A stretch of DNA of 20,631 bases from an uncultured Bacteroidales bacterium (GTDB lineage Bacteria; Bacteroidota; Bacteroidia; Bacteroidales; Paludibacteraceae), in NCBI GenBank assembly GCA_937911235.1, contig CALDPN010000065.1, positions 1-20,631 of the forward strand, read 5' to 3'. Positions 1 through 8,400 of the stretch are shown here, piece after piece; positions within the stretch are counted from its first letter, which is position 1; each line of letters begins with the position of its first letter. The notes beneath the pieces were generated by a model. That model worked only from the letters and a program-made list of their open reading frames with translations, was not told where the DNA came from and did not search any database. The position numbers and the translations under genes were made by a program.

Positions 1-479
1 TTTTCATTTTCCCAACCGTAGTATATTTCACCTTCTAAATCGGCGAATGCTCCAATTGGACTAGCTTCTCTACCGTCCATAGAAGGTGTACAAACGACAA
101 TATAGCTCAAATCAGGACTTACAGCTTCCGCTAATCCTTTAAAAGTGAAGACGCCGGATATGTTTTCTAAACCAGAGGAAGAGACTTTTTTCCAGTATTT
201 AGCTATAGTTGTATCTTGAGCTGTTGATGTTGTGGCAGTTGTAGTTGATAAGAAGTCGGACGGCCAAGCCGATAATGAGCCACCAATATACATATATAAC
301 TCCTAAGTTTCCTAAACAGCAGTAATCAGCCCGTTGAATAAGTATCCTGGCTGTACCCAAGTGTCCTTACCGATTAGACTGTCCTTGGTTTTCACTACTG
401 TACGGTCATCAAGCGGAGCGTTTGTTGCAAAGCTCAAACCTACTGTCTATGAATTTTTTCCTTCTGAATATTTTCCCAT
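1..479 (-). CDS. Partial phage-type structural (tail/appendage-like) protein with three in-frame TAG codons; runs off left edge
   Basis: Reading the minus strand from ATG at 479-477, the frame stays open to the window edge (159 codons) with no TAA or TGA but with TAG at 449-447, 314-312 and 305-303. Read through, residues 12-40 contain NAPLDDRTVVKTKDSL, and residues ~50-66 read GLITAVxETxELYMYIGG, where x is TAG. This pattern ('PLD-RTVV-TK-L' followed by 'G-I--V-ET-ELY-YIGG') is one I associate with virion structural or tail-fibre-like proteins of gut phages; that assignment is from memory. The protein reads smoothly across the TAGs, so they are probably sense codons, most likely Gln as in TAG-recoded gut phages. 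Ordinary Gln codons CAG (353-351) and CAA also occur. Alternative reading: a nonsense-disrupted gene, with a separate ORF starting at ATG 293-291 behind a TAGGAG sequence. The C-terminus is missing, so the exact role is unknown. Confidence 0.62.
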
Positions 480-796
480 ATTAATTATTATTTAAATATT
501 AATTAAAATTTAAATATTTATTAATAAATAACCATTATATCAGAAGATTATTTTTTAAAATCAAGATAATTATATATTAATAATATTATAAATTATTATT
601 AATCATGATAAATAAATTTAATGTTTAAAAAATTAGGTTGATTTCAATTTTATAAGTGCAAATTTTGCATTTTTTTTCTTTACTTCCAAATTTTTCTAAA
701 TAAAAATGCGGTTTCACCACATTTTTTAAGATTTATGTAAACGTTTGTAATTGATTTTGGCGTGTTAAGTATACTTTACTATATAATAAGGTGTAA
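480..796. other. Gene-free AT-rich spacer between phage gene and host genes
   Basis: No supportable gene in either direction. Bases 481-530 contain no G or C, and 481-600 contain only seven, far below the flanks. A 10-base direct repeat (TTTAAATATT) begins at 491 and again at 509. The promoter of the leftward phage gene must lie here, but no clear TAnnTTTG box was found next to its start. No tRNA, integrase fragment or recognisable att-type duplication is visible. A short palindrome around 657-669 followed by a T run is too weak to call a terminator. Confidence 0.6.
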
Positions 797-829
797 AGAA
801 AAAAGGAGCTGCACGTAATGTGCAACTCC
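797..829 (-). terminator. Rho-independent terminator after the small outer-membrane protein gene
   Basis: Bases 805-808 (GGAG) pair with 826-829 (CTCC), and 810-814 (TGCAC) pair with 820-824 (GTGCA), with one C/A mismatch between the two helices and loop GTAAT. On the minus strand the hairpin is followed by TTTTTTCTTT. It lies about 30 bases past the stop at 861-863 and would stop leftward transcription before the phage gene. Confidence 0.8.
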
Positions 830-860
830 GATATTATAAGATTAGGGCAATTAAATTCTA

Positions 861-1343
861 TTAGAATACATAACGTGCTGAAAGCGCGATAGCACCTGCC
901 CATAGACCATTGGTATAGAAGCCTGCACTTCCGTATGCACCCCATACACCGATAGTAGGACGATAGTCGATAGAAAGTTGTAGTGGGAACCAGAATTGGT
1001 ATTCAACACCAAGACGACCAGCTACACCACCGAAGCCCCAGATTTCATTGAAACCTTCAAAACCTACAGAAGCACCTACACCTGCATACCAGTTCCATTC
1101 ACCTTTGTGTTCCCATGGAATCATGTAACCACCAGGGTTGATCCAATCGTAAGTAGCAGCAGCTGATAAACCTGCAAATTTAGGAAGACCTAACTCTGCT
1201 GAAACCATATTGTTTTCACCTAAAGAGTGTTGGTAAGAAACTTCAACACCATAACCTAGACGAGCACCAATTGCGCGTGGTTGAGCAAAAGCTGCAGTAG
1301 CCATAGCTACGATAAATAATGATAAAAGTACTAATTTTTTCAT
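861..1343 (-). CDS. Small outer-membrane beta-barrel-like protein of unknown function
   Basis: A 160-residue protein starting MKKLVLLSLFIVAMATAAFAQ, a clear signal peptide with likely cleavage after AFAQ. The mature ~139 residues alternate Gly/aromatic-rich strands (for example WNWYAGVGASVGF and LQLSIDYRPTIGVWGAYG) and end in ARYVF. A terminal Phe is typical of outer-membrane barrels, so I infer a small barrel in the outer membrane; I do not recognise a named family. The frame extends upstream to ATG 1370-1368 (MNNFKFIKN), but the signal peptide begins properly at the inner Met and a promoter box sits 43 bases upstream of it, so ATG 1343-1341 is preferred. It has its own promoter and terminator and is therefore probably monocistronic, separate from the T9SS pair to its right. 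Confidence 0.8.
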   Translation of the reverse strand: MKKLVLLSLFIVAMATAAFAQPRAIGARLGYGVEVSYQHSLGENNMVSAELGLPKFAGLSAAATYDWINPGGYMIPWEHKGEWNWYAGVGASVGFEGFNEIWGFGGVAGRLGVEYQFWFPLQLSIDYRPTIGVWGAYGSAGFYTNGLWAGAIALSARYVF

Positions 1344-1385
1344 GTTCTTAATAAATTTAAAATTGTTCAAATGTTATTATGAGTG

Positions 1386-1393
1386 CAAAAGTA
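1386..1393 (-). promoter_or_regulatory. Bacteroidota -7 box (TACTTTTG) for the small outer-membrane protein gene
   Basis: The minus strand reads TACTTTTG, matching the TAnnTTTG -7 consensus of Bacteroidota housekeeping promoters. Transcription would begin near 1380, giving a leader of ~36 bases to ATG 1343. No -33 TTTG at the usual ~20-base spacing was seen. Confidence 0.5.
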
Positions 1394-1440
1394 TGTATTA
1401 TAATTATAATATTAAAATTTTTAACAAAAAAATCTTTAAA

Positions 1441-1478
1441 ATAAAAAAGGGTTAACTTCTTACTATCGTTAACCCTTT
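1441..1478 (-). terminator. Terminator after the giant protein / SprF-like operon
   Basis: A perfect 11-base inverted repeat, AAAGGGTTAAC (1446-1456) with GTTAACCCTTT (1468-1478), around an 11-base loop. On the minus strand it runs into TTTTTTAT. It lies ~29 bases past the stop at 1507-1509. The plus-strand exit (TTTAATTTT) is weaker, and no plus-strand gene enters it. Confidence 0.85.
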
Positions 1479-1506
1479 AATTTTCAATATGTTTTGATAT
1501 TACATT

Positions 1507-2499
1507 TTAGTAACAGAAGAACGAACGGTCGTTAGGTGCTTTTTCCATAAACCTATACGTTAAGACAATTTCGTGTGAACCGCCCGACACGTCGATTAGG
1601 GAAGAAACGTTGATATCGTAGCTATATGATAGAGTAAAGCCTGCTACTGAACCACCTATCATAAGCTTGACTGCGTCTTGGCTTTGTAGACCTTCTGGTG
1701 TATAGAATGGCACACCACGATACCCTACACCTGCCATAAAGTAGCGACGGTGATACATAATGTCTAGGTCTATCTGATGATATTGTCCTTGCCATTGATA
1801 TAGGGCTGCTATGGTAACGTCGTCTTTGGCATCGTATTTTCCTAAACCTTTAGAAATAGGAATCATGCCTGCAGCAAACACGCTTAACTTAAGTGGGTTG
1901 GTGGCTTCTGCTTGATCCATAAATGATATTTTGTTGCCAAGTAGGTTGTCGGCATGTACACCACCAAAGAAATATTGGTTATAGAAAAGAATTGACACAC
2001 CTGCATCGAAACGCACCACCGATGTATTTACTGGGTTGAATGATGTGGTTGGCAAGAAACTACCATCTGGTGCTATTTGGTCTGCAAATATCATTTTGTC
2101 TGGGTCTATTGATCTATAAAACAAGCCTAACTGAAGACCTGGACGGAAATACCAATCTGTGGTCATCTGCACTGAATAGTTGTACTGAATATTAAATTCG
2201 GTTTGCGACAATGCACTTGATGCATAGTTTGTATATGCGATGTTTGCACCAAATGACGAACGCATTGGATGGAAGTATTGGTCGTAACCTACTACAGCCA
2301 CATGTGCTCCTTTTAGTGACGAATACATATTCCTATAGGTGGCAAATACTTTACCACTTAGGTTTAAACCTGCAAACGAAGGTGCCACCATTGATGCTGT
2401 GGCCCATGGTTGCGACAGCAAAAAATCTTGTGACATAGCACTTTGTGCTAATAATAATACACTAACTAGTGATATGATTCTCTTTAATATTGTCTTCAT
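1507..2499 (-). CDS. PorP/SprF-family type IX secretion-associated outer-membrane protein
   Basis: A 330-residue protein with a signal peptide (MKTILKRIISLVSVLLLAQSAMSQ). The mature start, DFLLSQPWATASMVAPSFAGL, matches the family's typical opening ('FSQ... NPA-AG'). The rest alternates barrel-type strands (SSFGANIAYTNY, GLQLGLFYRS, MAGVGYRGVPFYTPEGLQ, GFTLSYSYDIN), and the length fits the ~300-340 residues usual for the family. PorP/SprF proteins sit in the outer membrane and are encoded next to giant T9SS cargo with type B C-terminal domains, whose export or surface attachment they support (SprF for SprB in Flavobacterium). Its ATG overlaps the stop of the upstream giant gene as TAATG at 2501-2497, so the two are translationally coupled. 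It is the last gene of its operon, followed by a strong terminator. A named SprF orthologue cannot be claimed from sequence alone. Confidence 0.9.
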   Translation of the reverse strand: MKTILKRIISLVSVLLLAQSAMSQDFLLSQPWATASMVAPSFAGLNLSGKVFATYRNMYSSLKGAHVAVVGYDQYFHPMRSSFGANIAYTNYASSALSQTEFNIQYNYSVQMTTDWYFRPGLQLGLFYRSIDPDKMIFADQIAPDGSFLPTTSFNPVNTSVVRFDAGVSILFYNQYFFGGVHADNLLGNKISFMDQAEATNPLKLSVFAAGMIPISKGLGKYDAKDDVTIAALYQWQGQYHQIDLDIMYHRRYFMAGVGYRGVPFYTPEGLQSQDAVKLMIGGSVAGFTLSYSYDINVSSLIDVSGGSHEIVLTYRFMEKAPNDRSFFCY

Positions 2500-5400
2500 T
2501 ATCTTATCAACATTAAATTACCAGAATATTGGAATGAATTTCCATCTTTAAATCTACCTTCTGCTCTATATAGGTAAACTCCTTGTGCTGCACATTGACC
2601 CATGTAGTATCCGTCCCAACCAATGTATTGGTCGTTTGACTCAAATACTTTATTACCCCATGTGCTAAATATTTCCAACTTGTAAGTATCTACATTTCTA
2701 CCTACTGGATAGAATACATCTAAGCGTCTTTCGCCTTCTGAATATAAACCACCATTGCTGTGTTCTACATTTGGTGTGAAGGCTGTTGGGAACACTAGGT
2801 AAGAATCTTTTCCTACTTTAATGTAATCTTCCATTACTAAGGTATCTGAGCATAGATTGATGTCGCTTACTATATAGGTAACATCGTATAGACCGTCTGC
2901 TAGATATGTATATACAGGGTTTGCTTTGTCTGATGAACCTCCATCGCCAAATAGCCAGTAGTGATTTACACCACCTTCTGTTTCGCTGTAGAAGTGAGCC
3001 TCTGCATTTGGCACGTAAAGTTGTCTTTCTGCCACGCTAAATGCTGCTTCTGGTGAAGGTAGTACATTTACTTCGCCTGTATATGTATCTACTCTACCAT
3101 TGGCACTTGCTGTAAGTTTTACTGTATATGTGCCTGGATTTTCAAATATATGGATTGGGCTACGTAAGTCTGATGAACTTCCATCGCCAAATTCCCATTT
3201 GTAATCGGCATTGCCTATTGTGGTGTTTGTAAATTGTACTGTTAGTGGCACACAACCTTCTGTTGTTTCAATATTGAATGATGCTATTGGTTCGTCCACC
3301 ATACGTATTTTAATTTCGTCGTATGCAATACAATCGTAACCTTTTAGTGTCCATCTAATGGTGTTGATACCTGTTGACAAACCAGAGATTACTGTATTTG
3401 GATTGTGAGGATCGTCAAATGTTCCTGAACCTGCTTCTACTGTCCAAGTACCTATAACATCAGAGTCATTAATTACTCTTGCAGATAGTCGGTAACTTCC
3501 TGTGGTAGAAACTCCGTCTGAACCTGCGTCAACTAGTTTGTTTAAGTCGTGTGATGTAACTTCTACATTGATAGAGTTGCTACATTGTGGTGAATATACC
3601 TCCCAACGAATTACGTTTGGGCGTTTATTGCTAAGTCCTGTGATAAGGGTTTCGTTGCTGTTTGGATTTTGAATTTCACCATCGCCTGCTATTAGGGTCC
3701 AACGTCCCATACCAAATTCTGGCTTGCCTGCGCGAAGTGTCATAAAGTCTTCACAAATGGTAAGTTCGCTAAATTCTGGATCTGTAATGCCTGGGTTTTG
3801 GTTGGTTACTGTTACTAAGTCGTAACCTAGGCAGAAACCGTCGTCTACTGTCCAAGCCAAGACATTGTCACCATACATTAGTTCCGACACTTTGGTGTTG
3901 TATAGCGATGTGTTTTCAAATGCAGCATTACCGCTCACTAAGCGCCATTCAGATGTTATGGCATTGGCATTATTTGTGGCCATTAGCACTGCTTCGGTAG
4001 AGCAATCTGTAATAAAGTCTACACCTGCTTCGGCAAATGGTAGTGGACGGATAATGATTTGTGCTTTTATTGGTTCTGCTTCTGTACAAATGTTGCTTGG
4101 TATCACTTGTACTTCGCTAGAAACTGCATATTTATCAATTTTTACCATTACACTTCTTGTGCCTTGACCTGATACTACAGTGTAGCCTGTTGGCATTATC
4201 CATTCGTAGTTGGTAGCATTTTCTACTTCTGAAACTGTAAGTGGGAATAAACTTTCGTTGTCGCAAACAAATGGTGGTATTGTAATTTCTGCTCCTGTAG
4301 ACATTGGTTTATCTACTTGTACATTGATAGCAGTATAGACACCTTCGCCGCAACTATTCACACCCCAAACTCTTATTTCACCGTCTTGTGCATTGCTTGA
4401 TACTTGCACTTGAACTTCGGTAGAGCCTAAACCACTCACAATGTTGAAGCCAGAAGGGAATGACCATTTGTATGATGTTGCGTATGGAATTTCAGATGTG
4501 CTAAATGAAACTATAGAGCCTCTACATACCATATTTTGTCCTACTACCACTGTTGCATCTAGTGGCAATAGTCCCATTTGAGATTGAATTGTTTTATCTA
4601 GTTTGCTTACACAACGTTTACCTGATTTTATGCTTTCGAATAAGAATACGTTTTCTGGTTTGTTTGGATAGATGTCAATCACCTCATCTTCTGCTTGCAT
4701 ATCGTATTCGTATTTCAAGTCATTTAGGTAATATACCACGTGCCATGGTGCTTCGCCTGTGGCATGTAGCGATACTTGTAGAGGATTTGGCTCGCAGATA
4801 TATGGAGACACATTTACCTCTAGGTTTGGATAGGTATAAGCCGTAATGTCTACTGAGTAGTTTACATCTACTGTACAGTTTTCGTTGCTCACAGATTTAA
4901 TTGTATAGGTTTTTGTACCTATTTGTGTTGGTATTATTTTTAGATAATCTCTGTCGGCTGTAAATGGACCATCTACATAGTCTAATGTACCATCGGTGTA
5001 GCTTATTGTCCATGGGCCTTTGCCTGCAAAAATAATATCTACTAATGCTGGCTCGCCAAGGCAGCAGTCTTCTTGAGCAGACACGATAGTAATTTGTGGT
5101 ATCTCGTGTACGTCAATTTGTACGCCATTGCTTAGTTTTGCAGAACAACCATTGGCATCTACTACACTTATAAGTTTAAATTCAGAGTCTGAAAGTAGGC
5201 TATGTGTGAAGATGTTTATATTTTCTTCTGTTGTTACTGAATATGTTTGGAATCCATCGGTGTATTCAATTATCCATGGTGCTTGACCATTTACGTCTAT
5301 TTGAATATTGAATTCTTCTCTACTACAGATGTCTGATGGACCACTTATAATGGCTGAGATTTCGTTGTTTGCTTGTATTTTGTATTCTTTTTGAACTTCA

Positions 5401-8400
5401 CAATTATTTGCATCGCTAAAGTATAGAGTATACACTCCTTGTGGCAAGTTTTCTTGATTTTGTTCGTTTAACTTAACATCGAAACCAGACCATGTGAATG
5501 AATAAGGCTCTACACCTCCTGTGATATTAAGTTCAATTTTACCAGATCTGTCGTTTGTACAAATATTGTGTGTTAAATTTTCATCAAATACAATTTCAGT
5601 TGGTTGAGTAATTTCTTGGCTAAACATTACTGCAGGTTCACATCCATTGGCGTCTATAATTTCTGCTGTATATGTTCCTACGCCCAAATTACCAATACTA
5701 TATACTCCAGAGTTTGTATAATCTGGTCCTTTCCATTCTATGCTATATGGAAGAGTACCACCTACAACGTGTAGGTTGATATTTGCTATATTTTGCTCGA
5801 AACAATCAAGTTCTGTTTTACTTGTAAGCAGTGTCCACTCTACTGGATCTTTTTGAGATATAATGTATTGGCGTTTGGTTTCTGCTCCTTTTGAGTCTTT
5901 AATTGTAACGTCGTAAACACCAGCTAATAGACCTGTAACTTCTGGATTTGTTGTTGAATTTGAGTATCCATTGATACTTGTCCATTCGTATGTATAATTT
6001 GGTGTTCCTCCTCCTACTCTTAAAAGAATCTTACCTAAGTCGCCCGCACATTTAATATCATCGATTTTTGCTTCAACAGTTAGTTCTTCTGGTTGTGTGA
6101 TTTCAAATCTTTCTGTTATCTTACATCCTACTGCATCTTCTACTGTTACATAGTAGTATCCTGCCACTAGGTGAGTTAATGATTGTCCTGTTACTGGAAC
6201 ATTAGGGTCGATTGTAGGACCAGACCATGTGTATGTAAGAGGATCTGTACCGCCTGTGGCTTCAATTTCTATAGAACCATCGTTGAAACCATTATAAGAT
6301 ACATGTACAATACTTTTACGTATAATGTTCATTGGCACAGATGCTTTGATGATTGCATCGTCTGAAGCTTCGCATCCATTTCTATCTTTGATAAATACTT
6401 GATAAATGCCTGCGCCTAAATTTGTGAGATGCGCTCCGAAACCTACAGGGTTTACATCGTCATAGTCTTTATGCCATAGATATGTGTATGGTTTTGTGCC
6501 ACCATCTACTGTAACATAAAGTTCGCCATCGTCTATGCCTCCACATAGTGCAAAGTCGGCTGGCAGAGTAGCTGTTAACACATCTGGCTCGTCGATAATT
6601 TCTTCTTTAACTACTTCACAACCTTCAGAGTCTTTTGCCTTGAAGATATATTTTCCTGCATAAAGGGTGTTGATATCTAGCTCTGAAGAAGAATAACTTC
6701 CGTCACTACTTTCCCAACCGTAAGAAACTGGACCTGTACCTCCTGAGATAGTAGCATGAAGTTCACCTGTTCTGTCACGGTTACAAAGCACGTCTTTAGA
6801 TGATGTTGCCACTTGAAGTTCTATTCTATCATCTAGTTTATATACTCTGTCTAGAGTACAGTTTAGATCATCTATTACTGTCACCTTGTAAGATTGACCA
6901 TTGTATAAACTATATTGGTTTTGGTCGTCTACTTTGTCTGCTTCTATACCTGCACCAGTCCATAGATATGTGTAAGGTGCTGTACCTCCTGTAACACTTA
7001 TTTCTATGCTTGCATTAGATTCGCCATAACATTTATTATTTACAATATGTTCTGAAATATCTAACGGACCAACAGGGCCTGCAATTGTTTCTTTATATGT
7101 GTTATTTGTACAATTTTTAGCATCGGTAAGCATAATAGCGTATGTGCCTGTTGCAAGGTCTTTCACATTGTCTACATTGGTTGCTGTTACTCCTACCCAA
7201 TTATAATTGTATGGAGCTGTACCACCTGTAATATCTACTTTAATTTCACCAGTTGCATTACCAAAGCAGTCTACTGATAGTTTTGAAAGTTCTTTTACAG
7301 TTTTAATAACTATTTCGTCTGGTTGTTTAACTTCTATTTCTTTGTTAAACTCTGCACCTGCTACGTCAATAACTTTTAAATCGTAAACATCTGCTGGCAG
7401 TGCATCTATAATAAGTTCATCTGTTCTTGATACTCCAGATGTCCTACCTATGAATGTAATAGTATATGGTGCAGTACCACCTTGTAAATTAGATAGCACT
7501 ACTTTACCATTGGTTTGTCCATGACAATCAACATCTTTCACGTCTATGTCTAATGTAATTACTTCAGGTTGATTAACCACGATATTTGCAACAGCGGCAC
7601 AATTGTTTTCGTCTGTTACTACTACATTGTATCTACCTGCTTTAAGACCTGTGACAACTTCTTTGTCTGCATTGAATGCTGGGTTGGCTGGGTCTGTTAC
7701 AATACTTGGACCGTTTACCCATTGTATTTGGTAACCTGTAACAGATGGAGTTCCTCCTACTATATCTAGGTCTATAATACCATCTGAAAGACCATAGATT
7801 GAAACATCTGTTACATTGTAGGTGATGACAATTGGGTCTGGATTGATAATATTAATTACATTTGATGTCCAGTTGCATCCGTTTTCGTCTTGTACTTTAT
7901 ATTGGTAAGCACCTTCTTCTAGTACACCAATTTCATTTGACGTAGTAATTGGTGCTACCTCGCCCACCTTATATAATGCGTATGTAAAGATGCCGCTACC
8001 ACCTTCTGCAAAGACTTTTATTTGACCATCATTTGCATTGTTGCAACTTATGTTTTTAGATTCTACTTTTGCTGTTAATGCATCTGGTTCTTTTACTTCG
8101 GCACTTGCTTTTTTAGTACAACCTAGTTTGTCTGTAACTGTAACATTGTACATATCTTTTGATAGGTTTTCTATTTTTGGATAGTTACCTGCAAGTACTG
8201 TGGTTCCAAATGAGTTTTCCCAAGTATAAGTAAATGGAGCTTCACCTGTTACTTGTGCTTCTATCGTGCCATTTGCTGCATTGTTGCATGTAATGTCTTT
8301 TGAAGTTAGTGATAAGATAAGTTCTTGTGGATTGTCCATAGTGAATGAGCCTTCCCAAGAACAACCATTCGCATCATACACTTTTACTGAGTACTCCTGG

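Noticed and set aside
1..293. A separate ORF beginning at ATG 293-291 behind a TAGGAG Shine-Dalgarno-like sequence
   Set aside because: It is in the same frame as the upstream segment from ATG 479, and the protein motif continues across the TAGs. The SD-like bases consist of one of the in-frame TAGs plus GAG. It remains the main alternative to recoding, so it is described in the gene entry rather than listed separately.
657..680. Palindrome TGCAAATTTTGCA followed by a T run on the plus strand, like a terminator
   Set aside because: The stem is A/T-rich with almost no loop, and no plus-strand gene lies upstream, so chance in an AT-rich region is more likely.
1344..1370. Nine-residue N-terminal extension (MNNFKFIKN) of the small outer-membrane protein
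   Set aside because: It would place charged and polar residues in front of a complete signal peptide. The inner ATG gives the normal MKK-type start.
3865..4167. A ~100-codon open frame on the plus strand inside the giant gene, and similar antisense frames in it
   Set aside because: The minus-strand frame is a continuous, domain-rich protein. The antisense frames show no signal, motif or start context and arise from the codon pattern of the repeats.
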